A stretch of DNA of 64,000 nt from an uncultured Paracoccaceae bacterium (GCA_947496605.1 CANMDF010000003.1:434001-498000), one strand, 5' to 3'; counted from the first letter of the stretch, positions 47,843 through 58,779 are shown. Notes: a model not told the origin generated them from the letters alone. Numbers and translations are program-made.

Positions 47843-49465
47843 TCATAAACCCGGTACAAAACGTGGCATCACATTGGTCGCTTCCAAGAACAACTCTTGC
47901 AAACGCGCCTCAGCTTCAGCTTCGGTTTCATCCCGCATTATCGGCGTTGTCAGGCGTACAAGCGCACCATCCGTCCGCCCAAGTGTCAGACCATCCCAAA
48001 GCAGATACATCTTTGCGGCAAAATCCCATGCGGTACGCCGCCCGTGTTGATCAAACCAATAGTAAACCATCATTCTGGTTTCACCTTTTTGAATCACCGC
48101 GCGATTAAGATTGAATGGTGCGTCCAAGTCCAATTCTGGAGCGATGTCGACGCGTTCAAGTCGCGCAATTTCCCAGCCGGCACCGGGTAGGCAAATTTCA
48201 GGAGAATGGATACCGCCTTTGGTCTGATCATAATACCAGGCGACAAACAAACCTACAGGGCCAGTCTCTTCAGGGTGTGTGAACTGCGAGGAAAAATAGT
48301 CGTCAGCACCAAGCGAAACCTCTACCGCTGTATCAAGAACCTCGGGAATACCTCCCTGCCATTCAGCAAGTCGTGATGGAAACACCGCAAATGGCTCGCG
48401 GTCCACACGTCCGATTTCCGCTTGTGGGCGCAACTCCCATGCAGCCGCAAACGTACCCAATATAACCGCAGACAGGATCAAGGCGCGCGACGGATCAATC
48501 AAGCGCACGCGGGCCGCCTGCTTGCCCCATCCACTGGTGTCCAAATCCAACGCGTTTGCCAAGGTGGACTTTGACCCCGAAAACCGCAGCATGGCCCAAG
48601 CGAGGATAAACAAGAGCACAACGCAAATCATGAAGATCACCCAACCCTCAAAGAAGTGGGTGAAACCTTCTAGGTACTCCAATCCAGCATAGTTCACGAG
48701 CCAGCCTGCAAATGCGATCCGCACTGAATTCATCACAATCGTGATCGGAACAGCCGCTAGCAATAAGATAGCTTTGTGCCAAACCGTGCCTTTAAAGAGC
48801 ACAGCGAAAATATAAGAAAATGACATGATCGGGAACAAATAGCGCAAGCCCGAACATGCCTCTGCGACGTGCAGTTTGTAGACCCCCAGATCGATGATGT
48901 TGCCTTCAAGGAACACTGGAATGCTCATCACTTGCAGCAACCAAACACCCAGCTCAGAGGACACCATCTGCAAATAGGCGGACACCTTGTAGTAGATGAT
49001 ACCAGGCAACGGCAGCATATAAACCAGATGAACCACAGGCGGCCAAAACTGCTTACCTTGTTGCCAGCCCCAAGAAATCAAAAGCAGTGCGCCAACCCAC
49101 AGGATCAATGCATAAGCAACGATGTCGTCAATCTGGCTCAGCTTTCCCAATGCACCGAAGATGATAGCAAAAACCATCAATATGATGCCCGCACCTCGGT
49201 CTTTCACCGGTGCAAGATCTATTGGCACTTCTTTGAGCTGCCGTAAGAACAGCAAAAGCGACAGCACCGGAATCAGCGGCCCATGGCTATATTCAGGTAA
49301 TTGCCATGCCACCAAAAGTGCGTTTGTGCCCTCTTGGAAATAGAGAAGTGCGGCAAGAGTTGCGAGAATAAGCCAAAAAACGCCAGCATTGAGATATGCG
49401 GAAATAGCATTTTCAGGGCTTTGAAGACGGCTAACTGTCATTTGGATACTCGTAAGAAACTGCAA
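47843..49465 (-). CDS. xrtD: Exosortase fused to EpsI domain, probably VPLPA-CTERM-specific (XrtD-like)
   Basis: Catalytic-type EACSGLRYLFPIMSFSYIFA, MNSVRIAFAGWLVN, THFFEGWVIF. C-terminal EpsI-like YYDQTKGGIHSPEICLPGAGWEI. VPLPA substrates are encoded nearby. Confidence 0.88.
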   Translation of the reverse strand: MQFLTSIQMTVSRLQSPENAISAYLNAGVFWLILATLAALLYFQEGTNALLVAWQLPEYSHGPLIPVLSLLLFLRQLKEVPIDLAPVKDRGAGIILMVFAIIFGALGKLSQIDDIVAYALILWVGALLLISWGWQQGKQFWPPVVHLVYMLPLPGIIYYKVSAYLQMVSSELGVWLLQVMSIPVFLEGNIIDLGVYKLHVAEACSGLRYLFPIMSFSYIFAVLFKGTVWHKAILLLAAVPITIVMNSVRIAFAGWLVNYAGLEYLEGFTHFFEGWVIFMICVVLLFILAWAMLRFSGSKSTLANALDLDTSGWGKQAARVRLIDPSRALILSAVILGTFAAAWELRPQAEIGRVDREPFAVFPSRLAEWQGGIPEVLDTAVEVSLGADDYFSSQFTHPEETGPVGLFVAWYYDQTKGGIHSPEICLPGAGWEIARLERVDIAPELDLDAPFNLNRAVIQKGETRMMVYYWFDQHGRRTAWDFAAKMYLLWDGLTLGRTDGALVRLTTPIMRDETEAEAEARLQELFLEATNVMPRFVPGL

Positions 49466-49712
49466 ATAGAATGTCTGTTAGAATTCAGTGCCAGACTGTA
49501 TGTGATTCTGGACTACACTAAAAGTATGGCAATCAATAGGCGGCCCACGGAAAATTGAGAGCTACCAATAACAACGCCGCCCTGAGGATAATTCACCTAC
49601 CTTCCGTGAGTGTGGGGCTAGCACTCATTTCATAAGGCAGATACATGCGTCACTTCTTTTCGATTGATGTCTTTCGTTAAGTTCATGATCAGAAAAAGGA
49701 AAAGAAGGTAAG

Positions 49713-51083
49713 GTGCTAGACCAATTCAAGGAAATCCTAAACGGACAGGGTAACCGCGCACGTGCGCAGCGGAGCTCGGCTCTCGTTGTTATTGGCTTCG
49801 GCACAAAAAGCATTCTTAGATTGACCTCAAACCTCATCTTGACGCGCCTCTTATTCCCCGAAGCTTTCGGGTTGATGGCTCTCGTCTTTGTTTTCCTGAC
49901 AGCACTGAACCTTTTTTCAGATGTAGGCCTTAATGTCTCAATCGTTCAGAACAAGCGGGGTGAAGACCCTGCGTTCCTCAACACGATCTGGTCATTGCAA
50001 ATCATTCGTGGGTTCATTTTGTTCCTCGGAAGCTGTGCGCTCGCCTACCCGGCAGCCCTTATTTATGAAGAACCACTTTTGATACAGCTTTTGCCAGCAG
50101 CGGGATTGGCGGTCATCATAAGCGGATTTGCAACGACCAAAGTCGCGCTTGCAGACAGGTATCTTCAGCTCGGGATGGTTACAGCTATTGATATTGCCAC
50201 CCAGGTCACAGCTCTAATCATAACGGTTGTGCTTGCTTGGATCACTCAAAGCGTCTGGTCACTGGTCATTGGAACTGTTTTGGGCGCATTACTCAAGATG
50301 ATTGCGCAACACCTCTTGTTGAAAGGTCCATCAAACCGTTGGCTTATCGAACGCGCGGCCGTTTGGGATGTATTGCATTTTGGTAAATTCATTTTCCTAA
50401 GTTCGATCGCTGGCTTTCTTGTTGTACAAAGCGATCGTGCAATCCTTGGCGCCTATGTGTCCTTCTCAGAACTAGGTATTTTTGCTGTTGGCATTATTTT
50501 TGCCGGCTTGCCTATGGAACTAGCCCGTACAATAGGGGGCAAAGTCATTTTTCCTTTGTTCAGTAAATTTCCGACGAAAGAGAATGCAGAAAACAGGAAA
50601 AAAGTACTAAAGGCGCGCCGCCTCACTTTGTTTGCATTTGCGGGACTTAGCGCTCTTCTATCACTCATATCTGTTCCTATGATCCATATGCTATACGACG
50701 TTCGCTATCATGATGCGGGGGCAATTCTAGCTTTGATGGGCTTCACCGGAGGCGCATTCTTTGCACAATCAAACTACGAAGGAGCTTTTCTTGCGGCGGG
50801 CGACTCTTGGCAGCAATTCCGACTGACAAGCATTGAAGCTGTCCTGCAGGTCTCTATTGCTCTCCTGCTCATCTCACGATTCGGCACACTTGGTGCCGTT
50901 TTTTCTTTCGGGACAACGATGCTGGTCGCCTACCCTTTCAGAGCGCATATCGCTTGGAAGTATAATGCTTGGGATCCGAAAACCGACCTTGCCGCTTTGA
51001 GCATCGCATGGGCCGGCGCGATCCTTGCTCTCTATCTTTGGTGGGAAGACATCAGCGCATTTGTGCTAGCGAACTTGTCATAG
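49713..51083 (+). CDS. Oligosaccharide flippase family (Wzx/MOP) protein
   Basis: 456-aa multi-TM protein. IGFGTKSILRLTSNLILTRLLFPEAFGLMALVFVFLTALNLFSDVGLNVSIVQ. GTG start. Confidence 0.9.
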   Translation: MLDQFKEILNGQGNRARAQRSSALVVIGFGTKSILRLTSNLILTRLLFPEAFGLMALVFVFLTALNLFSDVGLNVSIVQNKRGEDPAFLNTIWSLQIIRGFILFLGSCALAYPAALIYEEPLLIQLLPAAGLAVIISGFATTKVALADRYLQLGMVTAIDIATQVTALIITVVLAWITQSVWSLVIGTVLGALLKMIAQHLLLKGPSNRWLIERAAVWDVLHFGKFIFLSSIAGFLVVQSDRAILGAYVSFSELGIFAVGIIFAGLPMELARTIGGKVIFPLFSKFPTKENAENRKKVLKARRLTLFAFAGLSALLSLISVPMIHMLYDVRYHDAGAILALMGFTGGAFFAQSNYEGAFLAAGDSWQQFRLTSIEAVLQVSIALLLISRFGTLGAVFSFGTTMLVAYPFRAHIAWKYNAWDPKTDLAALSIAWAGAILALYLWWEDISAFVLANLS

Positions 51084-51093
51084 GTCCCGCAGT

Positions 51094-52284
51094 TCACACT
51101 TTTGGAAATAGGGCCCGCAGCCGTGCTGCATTCTGGCTTTGATTGTGCGCCGTTGCGACCCGTTGGCGTCCGGTTTCCCCCAGAACCACCAATTCTGCCG
51201 TCTCGGCGGCCAAAGCCGCTGCAATCGCCTCGCGCAAAGCCGGCACATCCCCCGGTGGGACAATCCAACCACAGTCACGGTCGACCAGCTCAGGAATACC
51301 TGTGATCTGCGTTGTGACGACCGCACGGCCCATTGCAAGGCTTTCCATCAATACAATCGGCAGGCCTTCTGCAAAGCTGGGTAATGCAAAAACTCGCGCA
51401 CCTTGAATAGCCTCGCGAACCTCTTGCCCCGTGCCCCAGCCTGGTATGGAAATGTGATTTTTCAAACCCAGAGAAGCGACTTGCGCCTCTAACTCAGGCC
51501 GATCATCGCCATCGCCGATCAACACCAGTTCAAGGTTTGGATGATCAGCAACCAAAGGGGCCACCGCGTCTATCAACAACCTTTGCGCTTTGGCTGCGCA
51601 TAGGCGCCCGACACAAACAATGCGGGCATTTTCGGGCGGCGGGGTGGGCTCAAATTCTGCAAGATCGATACCACAGCGCACAACATGCACTTTATCAGCG
51701 TCTGCGGGGTCTGATGCGGTCACGATGATGTTGGATGCATAGTTTGTAATAGCCGCCACAAACGCGGCGTGCTTGACCTTCACGCCTAACCCATTGCCCG
51801 CAGTATCATCAAATTCATCTGGACCATGGGCCGTAAAACTATAACTCGGACCACCCATCCGGTTTGCCAATAGCGCGACAGCGGCCGAATTGGTCGAAAA
51901 ATGTGCGTGGACATGATGCACATCGCGGGCCAGAGCAGCCTGTTTAAAAAAGACGGCTTCCAGAAGATACGCAAAATTGCGCAAACCTGTGCTGCCCGGG
52001 CGGGAAGCAAGGTGAACGGTGGTCTTTATGGCTCTCGCCAACCCTATTGGGTTCGTCAGTCCTTCGCGCAGTGCACGACCTAACAAAGCACCAATACCTT
52101 GCTGCAAGATATAGGTCGTCTTGCTAATTTCATCACGGTCTCGTGGATCTACAAGCTGTTCATTCCAATCGCGGATCGCAAAACGAGCAATTGATTCACC
52201 TGCCGCTTCATGCGCATGGATTTCCCTGCGCACAAAGGTGGTCGAGGTAATCGGGTAGGTATTCATCAAATAGGCGAGGCCCAT
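51094..52284 (-). CDS. Glycosyltransferase family 4 protein
   Basis: VHAHFSTNSAAVALLANRMGG, IVCVGRLCAAKAQRLLIDAVAPLV, PSFAEGLPIVLMESLAMGRAVVTTQITGIPELV. Confidence 0.92.
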   Translation of the reverse strand: MGLAYLMNTYPITSTTFVRREIHAHEAAGESIARFAIRDWNEQLVDPRDRDEISKTTYILQQGIGALLGRALREGLTNPIGLARAIKTTVHLASRPGSTGLRNFAYLLEAVFFKQAALARDVHHVHAHFSTNSAAVALLANRMGGPSYSFTAHGPDEFDDTAGNGLGVKVKHAAFVAAITNYASNIIVTASDPADADKVHVVRCGIDLAEFEPTPPPENARIVCVGRLCAAKAQRLLIDAVAPLVADHPNLELVLIGDGDDRPELEAQVASLGLKNHISIPGWGTGQEVREAIQGARVFALPSFAEGLPIVLMESLAMGRAVVTTQITGIPELVDRDCGWIVPPGDVPALREAIAAALAAETAELVVLGETGRQRVATAHNQSQNAARLRALFPKV

Positions 52285-52285
52285 T

Positions 52286-53155
52286 TTACAAAAGCCCTAA
52301 CAGATAGGTACCGTATTCAGTTTTCGCGTACCGCGCTGCCTGTACTTTCAACTGACCCGCATTAATCCAACCCGCAGCAAACGCGATTTCCTCAGGACAG
52401 CCGGTTTGCATCCCTTGCCTGCTTTGTAGGGTCCGCACAAAATTGGCCGCATCAAGGAGGCTTGCATGGGTGCCTGTATCCAGCCAAGCATAACCCCTGC
52501 CCATCCGCTCAACCGATAGGTTACCCTCTGCTAAATAGCTTTGCAGAAGGTCCGCAATCTCAAGCTCTCCGCGCGGACTTGGCTTAACCTGTCGCGCCCG
52601 CTCAGGTGCCGTGCCATCAAGAAAGTACAACCCCGTGATCGCCAACTGTGACGGCGGCACTTCAGGCTTTTCAACAATCTGCGTAACCTGTCCATCCGCA
52701 TTCATCCCGACAACACCATAGCGTTCCGGATCAGCGACCTGATATCCAAAGACTGTTCCACCTTCAGACAGACGGTCTGCACTGGCCAGCAATTCAGGCA
52801 ATCCGTGGCCAAAAAAGATATTGTCACCCAAGATCAATGCAGATGGATCACCGGCAAGAAAATCCTCTGCAATCAGATATGCCTGCGCCAATCCATCGGG
52901 GCTAGGTTGCACCAGCCAAGTGATCTGCACACCCCACTGGGTCCCATCCCCAAGCAAGTTCTGAAACTGCGCCTGATCTTGTGGCGTTGTAATGATTGCG
53001 ATCTCGCGGATGCCGCTCAACATCAAGACGGATAGCGGATAGTAGATCATGGGTTTGTCGTAGATCGGCATTAGCTGCTTGGACAAACCTTGGGTAATGG
53101 GCCAAAGTCGTGACCCAGTACCACCAGCCAAAATCAGGCCTTTCCGCGTGCTCAT
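52286..53155 (-). CDS. rfbA: Glucose-1-phosphate thymidylyltransferase
   Basis: [63 protein letters not shown]. Confidence 0.97.
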   Translation of the reverse strand: MSTRKGLILAGGTGSRLWPITQGLSKQLMPIYDKPMIYYPLSVLMLSGIREIAIITTPQDQAQFQNLLGDGTQWGVQITWLVQPSPDGLAQAYLIAEDFLAGDPSALILGDNIFFGHGLPELLASADRLSEGGTVFGYQVADPERYGVVGMNADGQVTQIVEKPEVPPSQLAITGLYFLDGTAPERARQVKPSPRGELEIADLLQSYLAEGNLSVERMGRGYAWLDTGTHASLLDAANFVRTLQSRQGMQTGCPEEIAFAAGWINAGQLKVQAARYAKTEYGTYLLGLL

Positions 53156-54024
53156 GACGTTTTCCCCTCGGATGGATCGCGCAGCATTTCTGTCAAATGC
53201 TCCTGCCAATCAGGACGGTTGATACCAAATGTACTTAATAGCGATGTGCAGTCCAACCGGCTGTTGGCGGGGCGCATGGCTGGCGTTGGATAGTCTGCGG
53301 TTGTGATGTCAGTCACCTCCACCTCGCGCTTTGCCGTGACAAAGATCGCACGCGCAAAACCTGCCCATGTAACATCTGGCGCACCGCTAAAATGATAAAC
53401 GCCCGACTTACTTTGATCTGCCAACAATGCCTTTGCGACGACCAAACAAGCATCGGCAATTGCTGCGGCCGGCGTTGGTCCGCCATGCTGATCGCCAACA
53501 ACCGAAAGTGCATCACGCGTTTCAGACAGGCGCAGCATCGTTGTCACAAAGTTCTTCCCACTTTCGTCAAACACCCAGGCGGTGCGCAAAATTGCGAATG
53601 TTCCACCTGCAGCCATCACGCCTTGTTCACCTTCGCGCTTTGTTCGGCCATATGCGCTAAGCGGGTCGGTCGGTGCATCAGGTGCCCAAGGCGCACCGTC
53701 GGACCCATCAAAAACATAATCTGTCGACAAATGCACAAACGGCAGGCCCTTTACGGCACAGGCCTGTGCCATCGCGGTTGGTGCCGCGGCATTGATAACA
53801 CGTGCTGCATCTTCCTGCGCTTCGGCCGCATCCACCGCTGTCCAAGCGGCGGCATTGACGACGACGTCAGCATCGCTCGCTGCAATAACAGCAGCGCAGG
53901 CCTGCGGGTCGCTTAGGTCTGCTTCATCGCGATCCAGCGCCATAACGAATGCACAATGCGCTGGCCCAGCGGCCAAAAGCGCACGTGCAACTTGACCAGT
54001 TTTTCCAAAGACGAGCGCTTTCAT
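53152..54024 (-). CDS. rfbD: dTDP-4-dehydrorhamnose reductase
   Basis: [54 protein letters not shown]. Confidence 0.96.
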   Translation of the reverse strand: MKALVFGKTGQVARALLAAGPAHCAFVMALDRDEADLSDPQACAAVIAASDADVVVNAAAWTAVDAAEAQEDAARVINAAAPTAMAQACAVKGLPFVHLSTDYVFDGSDGAPWAPDAPTDPLSAYGRTKREGEQGVMAAGGTFAILRTAWVFDESGKNFVTTMLRLSETRDALSVVGDQHGGPTPAAAIADACLVVAKALLADQSKSGVYHFSGAPDVTWAGFARAIFVTAKREVEVTDITTADYPTPAMRPANSRLDCTSLLSTFGINRPDWQEHLTEMLRDPSEGKTS

Positions 54025-55058
54025 CGTGTGCCTAATCGGTTTCCAACACCGTCACGAGCCAACAATGGCTTCCACCAATCAGCATTGTCTAAATACCAAT
54101 CAACCGTCTTGGCCAGCCCTTCCTCGAGCGTCACAGATGGACGCCAGCCCAGTTCTGTCCTGATCCTTGTTGGATCAATCGCATAACGCAGGTCATGGCC
54201 CGGTCGATCGGTGACGTAAGTGATTTGTTCAGCGTACGGCTTAGACGCGGGGCGACGTTGATCTAGCAGACTGCAAATCGTGGTCACAATGTCGATGTTG
54301 CGGGCCTCATTCTCTCCACCGATATTATAGCTACGACCTAACGCACCTTTTTTTAGGACAGTCAGCAATGCGTCTGCGTGATCTTCTACGTACAGCCAAT
54401 CGCGCACGTTCTCACCAGCGCCGTAGACCGGGATTGCTTTGCCGTGCAGCGCATTCAGAATGACAACCGGGATCAGCTTTTCGGGAAAATGGAAGGGCCC
54501 ATAGTTGTTCGAACAATTCGTGAGAACAATCGGCAGCCCGTAAGTCTCAGACCAAGCCCGCACTAAATGATCGCTGGCCGCTTTTGATGCGGAATAGGGA
54601 CTGCGTGGGTCATAAGGTGTCGTTTCAGTGAACATACCATCTGCACCCAAGGAACCATAAACTTCGTCAGTGGATACGTGATGAAATTTGAAAGTATCGG
54701 GTTTGCCAGCTGCGTCCCAATATCGGCGGCATGCCTCAAGCAATGTATATGTGCCAGTGACATTGGTCTGGATAAAGGCGCCGGGACCATCAATCGAACG
54801 ATCCACATGCGATTCTGCGGCCAAGTGCATAACGGCATCAGGGGCATGTTCCGCCAATATACGGTCCAAAGCGACCGCATCACAGATATCCGCATGCTCA
54901 AACGCATAATTTGGATGTTCTGCAACCGAAGCCACGTTCGTGAGGCAAGCCGCATAGGTAAGGGCGTCTAAATTCACGACGTGATGTCCATCAGTAATCG
55001 CCTGACGCACGACAGCGGACCCAATAAAACCCGCCCCTCCTGTAACAAGAATTTTCAT
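54021..55058 (-). CDS. rfbB: dTDP-glucose 4,6-dehydratase
   Basis: [85 protein letters not shown]. Confidence 0.97.
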   Translation of the reverse strand: MKILVTGGAGFIGSAVVRQAITDGHHVVNLDALTYAACLTNVASVAEHPNYAFEHADICDAVALDRILAEHAPDAVMHLAAESHVDRSIDGPGAFIQTNVTGTYTLLEACRRYWDAAGKPDTFKFHHVSTDEVYGSLGADGMFTETTPYDPRSPYSASKAASDHLVRAWSETYGLPIVLTNCSNNYGPFHFPEKLIPVVILNALHGKAIPVYGAGENVRDWLYVEDHADALLTVLKKGALGRSYNIGGENEARNIDIVTTICSLLDQRRPASKPYAEQITYVTDRPGHDLRYAIDPTRIRTELGWRPSVTLEEGLAKTVDWYLDNADWWKPLLARDGVGNRLGTR

Positions 55059-55621
55059 GCTGTTGCCTCAAGAGTGAATGGGGACTTGAGGTCAGCAAAG
55101 CTGCCAGCGGCGGCGTCTTTATCGGACAGTACCGCCTTTTCGGCGGGAACTCCCCAATCAATGGCCAAGTTCGGATCATCAAACCGCACAGCCCCTTCGG
55201 TAGCCGGTGCATAGGTCGCCGAACACTTATATGCGACCATACAGTCTGGTGTCCGGGTCACGAAACCATGCAGAAAACCCGCCGGGATCAACAATTGATT
55301 GCCCAGCTCTGCCGAAAGCGTGACGCCTATCCACTTGCCAAAAGTGGGTGAGCCCTGACGAATATCTACGGCAACATCCAAGATTTCGCCTTGTAGAACG
55401 CGCACCAGTTTTGCCTGTGCGGCAGGTGGCGCCTGAAAATGAAGTCCGCGTATAGTGCCGATATCGCGACTATAAGATTGATTGTCCTGCACAAATGCTG
55501 TCGTGATTCCCTCCGCCGCCAAATAGTCTGCATTGTAGGTCTCGCTAAAATGGCCGCGACCATCCGAGAAACGGCGAGGTGTTATTTGGATAACACCGTG
55601 CAGTCCTGTTTCTTCAATCAT
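55055..55621 (-). CDS. rfbC: dTDP-4-dehydrorhamnose 3,5-epimerase
   Basis: [77 protein letters not shown]. Confidence 0.95.
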   Translation of the reverse strand: MIEETGLHGVIQITPRRFSDGRGHFSETYNADYLAAEGITTAFVQDNQSYSRDIGTIRGLHFQAPPAAQAKLVRVLQGEILDVAVDIRQGSPTFGKWIGVTLSAELGNQLLIPAGFLHGFVTRTPDCMVAYKCSATYAPATEGAVRFDDPNLAIDWGVPAEKAVLSDKDAAAGSFADLKSPFTLEATA

Positions 55622-55708
55622 TTCAATCTCTATCAACACTCATCAATCACAGGGGCCTCTTAGATCACCTGCTTGTGAAATTCCATCCCTTTGGCATGTG
55701 CGTAGCGC

Positions 55709-57247
55709 TTAACGAGGCCGATGTGCTGAGGGCAATCTGCCAGTCACAAACGCTTCGCGTTGGGTGATCGTTGACTGGCGTGGCTGGCGAGAGGCTTTCG
55801 GCTGGATCTTTTGTTCCGTTGTTTGTTGCCGGCGCAACTCAACAGCGCCTAGAACGGTACCTGCAAACAACCACGTTAAAGGGGTCAAACTGGAATTTGG
55901 AATCAAGTCAAAAAGATTGGCTGCGAGAATAACCGCAAGACCACTTGTCACTAAGCTGACTGAATGACGGCGCTTTAGCAGCGCTATTATTGGCCACGTC
56001 AAAAGACCAAACATCGCCAGATAGCCGACCCACCCTGATTCACCAAAGGCGATCACCCAAGTACCGTCCGTAACGCTTAGATCGCGACCGGAGAATTCAT
56101 CATAGATGCGCGAACGACCCCATCCTCCCCAACCGAAAAACGGCTTAAGGCTTGCGCGCTCAAGAAGGATTTCTTCATTATCTAAGCGGAAATTAAATGA
56201 ACTTGCCCGATCAGCATTGATGGTTGCAGCCAAGTTTTGCACAGCCCCAACAGGGAGCAGATTGGTTTGGCGCAAAGATGGGTATAGTAAAACCACACCC
56301 GCTAAAACAACTGCAACCCAAAGCTGGGTCTTGGCCCGTAAGACCAACAGCACTGGCAAAAGAACAAGTGTGATTAAGAGCGCACCCAAATTCTTGGAAA
56401 AGAACAGCACAACAAAAAGCCAACCACACCAAAACAAATAGGATGCTCTGCTCTTACCCGTCTGCCTGTGCGCTCGCCTCTCTGTTGCTTGGAGAGTGCC
56501 GCTTTTGTCTTTGCTGTGCCTCCATAGGATTGCTGCGGCAAAGACCGCCATAAACATAAAGACACCAACACGTAATCCATGCTCGATAAAGACCATAGGT
56601 CGAAACCCACCGCCTCGTATGTGCTGCGCAAATGAATGCGCATGAAAACCATATATCCAGCGATTTAACTGAGGACTCATGCGTATCTCGATCAACATGA
56701 GAATCGAATAAACAATGCCGAAAACCACTAATGCACGCAAAAGGGCCAATTGGGCAGCTTCGCTACAAAGATATCGACGCGCCAAAAAGAATGGCAAAAG
56801 CATAACCACAGTATTCAACACCATCGAAAAGATATCGTATTCTCTTATCCCAGGAATAAATCGCGGGCCTGCAATAACAGCATCACGGTTGGTCACAAAG
56901 ACAGCGATTGGGAGAGCGACGAGAACAACCAAACAAAGCGTCGCGACAAGACTTCGGCGTCGACTAGGGTCGACAGCTTCGTTCGAAACGGAGGCATGCC
57001 CTCGACGCATTGGCGTTGCGCCAGCGTCAGGCAGGCATATGCACATCAATGCTGCCGTGAAGCTCGGAATCAGTGTCTTATTGAGCTCTGGCAGCAAAGG
57101 CAGGTCTATGCCTGTTTGCTCCGGCAAGAACAGATAACCACCAAGAATGCTCCAAATGATCGCTTCATGTCGCGGAAGCCGCTTAAACAGAACTAAGACA
57201 ACCAGCGGGAAACTATAAAGAACAAGGTGGGCAAAAAGGTTGGGCAT
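55709..57247 (-). CDS. O-antigen ligase/polymerase-like multi-pass membrane protein
   Basis: 512 aa with about 11 hydrophobic segments. Wzy/ligase-like SFNFRLDNEEILLERASLKPFFGWGGWGRSRIYDE. Located in the EPS gene set. Confidence 0.75.
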   Translation of the reverse strand: MPNLFAHLVLYSFPLVVLVLFKRLPRHEAIIWSILGGYLFLPEQTGIDLPLLPELNKTLIPSFTAALMCICLPDAGATPMRRGHASVSNEAVDPSRRRSLVATLCLVVLVALPIAVFVTNRDAVIAGPRFIPGIREYDIFSMVLNTVVMLLPFFLARRYLCSEAAQLALLRALVVFGIVYSILMLIEIRMSPQLNRWIYGFHAHSFAQHIRGGGFRPMVFIEHGLRVGVFMFMAVFAAAILWRHSKDKSGTLQATERRAHRQTGKSRASYLFWCGWLFVVLFFSKNLGALLITLVLLPVLLVLRAKTQLWVAVVLAGVVLLYPSLRQTNLLPVGAVQNLAATINADRASSFNFRLDNEEILLERASLKPFFGWGGWGRSRIYDEFSGRDLSVTDGTWVIAFGESGWVGYLAMFGLLTWPIIALLKRRHSVSLVTSGLAVILAANLFDLIPNSSLTPLTWLFAGTVLGAVELRRQQTTEQKIQPKASRQPRQSTITQREAFVTGRLPSAHRPR

Positions 57248-57401
57248 AACAAATCCTGTTTGGCTGACTTGTGCTCTGTGGTCAAATCACGAGTAGGTCT
57301 AGGCCAATCCGATCCAGTGTGGTTATCGCAAAAGAGTTGAACGGCTTGGCAACATCAACCATAGCCTTTGCCAATACATGTAACTGTTTTATTGGTATCC
57401 T

Positions 57402-58424
57402 ATGAGTACTCCTGAAATCTGCGTCATCATTGTGAACTATGGTACGGCTGACCTAACGATCACTGCCGTTCAAAGTGTGCTGAACCGTGCAGAGGACGGA
57501 CGAATAGTTCATGTTGATGTCGTCGATAACGCATCTCCCGGGAACGATGCGCAGATGCTTGAAGAGGCCTATGCAAAGCATCGATGGGCAGACAAGGTGA
57601 CCCTTCATCTGCAGCAAGAAAACCACGGCTTTGGTGGCGGCAACAATATCGTACTGCAGGGCTACAAAAACAGTGGCGGCCTGCCAGAAAAAGTCATGCT
57701 TCTCAATCCAGATGCAGCGTTGGAAAACAATGCGGTCGATATCCTTGCAAGGTTTCTAGAAGTCACACCAACTGCAGGTTTTGCAGGTGCTGCGATTTCA
57801 AAACCAGATGGCATAAAGGTAACTGCTGCATTTCGATTTCCAAATGCCGTCGCCGCTTTTGCACAGAACCTCAATTTCGGACCTATAACATCGCTGTTTC
57901 AGCGGTGGCATGTGCCGCTTTCACCGTCATACCCCGCTGGTAAAGTTGATTGGGTTTCAGGAGCGTCAGTGATGGTACGCAAGCAGGCCTTGGAAGAGGT
58001 CGGTTTCTTTGACACCAACTACTTTTTGTATTTTGAAGAAGTTGATCTCATGCGGCAGGCATCACTACGAGGGTGGGATACATGGTATGTTCCCAAAGCG
58101 AAGGTCATTCACGCAGAAGGCGCTGCAACGGGTGTAAAAAGCGGCGTAGCCGAACGAAAACGCAAACCAGGTTATTGGTATCATTCGTGGCAATATTACC
58201 ATTGGAAGAATCTAGGCACCTTGGGCGCACTCGTTGCAGGAATGGGGTATCTGACGGGCATGTTTGGTGAACGCATAATTGTGCGCTTGCGCGGGCGAAA
58301 GTCCCAATCACCTTTGAATGGCATGAGCGATTTCTGGCATCGCGCAATGTGGCCCATTATGAAAGGCGAAAATAAGCAACGAAGCAGTTCCGACAACGCT
58401 GGCCTGACCAATGCGAACCCATGA
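57402..58424 (+). CDS. Glycosyltransferase family 2, rhamnosyltransferase-like
   Basis: ICVIIVNYGTADLTITAVQSVL, LNPDAALENNAVD, VSGASVMVRKQALEEVGFFDTNYFLYFEEVDLMRQA. Confidence 0.92.
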   Translation: MSTPEICVIIVNYGTADLTITAVQSVLNRAEDGRIVHVDVVDNASPGNDAQMLEEAYAKHRWADKVTLHLQQENHGFGGGNNIVLQGYKNSGGLPEKVMLLNPDAALENNAVDILARFLEVTPTAGFAGAAISKPDGIKVTAAFRFPNAVAAFAQNLNFGPITSLFQRWHVPLSPSYPAGKVDWVSGASVMVRKQALEEVGFFDTNYFLYFEEVDLMRQASLRGWDTWYVPKAKVIHAEGAATGVKSGVAERKRKPGYWYHSWQYYHWKNLGTLGALVAGMGYLTGMFGERIIVRLRGRKSQSPLNGMSDFWHRAMWPIMKGENKQRSSSDNAGLTNANP

Positions 58425-58779
58425 AGGCGATTTTCCCTCGCATCGGGTCTGGGCTATGTTTTGGCCCCGCCTTGAAAACTGCCCAATGGGCGTTCGATCA
58501 AAGCTGTCATGCGCACCGGACCGTCTACGATCTAAACTCATGTCGAAATGGAGCCATTGGACTGGCGGTGTTCAGCTCCCATACACAACATCGGTGGGTC
58601 AGAGGATCAGGCTTAAGCCGTTTGGTGCAATTTTTCTCGTTGCTGAAGAAATCGGCATCAATGTGATTATCTGTCAGAATACCACATGCGACAGGGCCAA
58701 TGGTGTTGTGATCAAGAATATCCCCTTTCGTTCATCAGTGGGTGGCATCACTGCGAAGGTATTGAAGGCAATACCGTGA
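58411..58779 (+). pseudogene. Internally deleted serine acetyltransferase-like (hexapeptide) gene, probable decay product
   Basis: THEGDFPSHRVWAMFWPRLENCPMGVRSKLSCAPDRL...HWTGGVQLPYTTSVGQRIRLKPFGAIFLVAEEIGINVIICQNTTC joins directly to a hexapeptide C-terminus NGVVIKNIPFRSSVGGITAKVLK. The intervening beta-helix coils are missing. The stop is coupled to the next gene (TGATG). Confidence 0.6.

Noticed and set aside
58421-58666. 81-aa ORF starting with ATGA overlap after the GT2 gene
   Set aside because: Different frame from the acetyltransferase-like ORF 58411-58779, which shows recognisable family sequence; this one does not.
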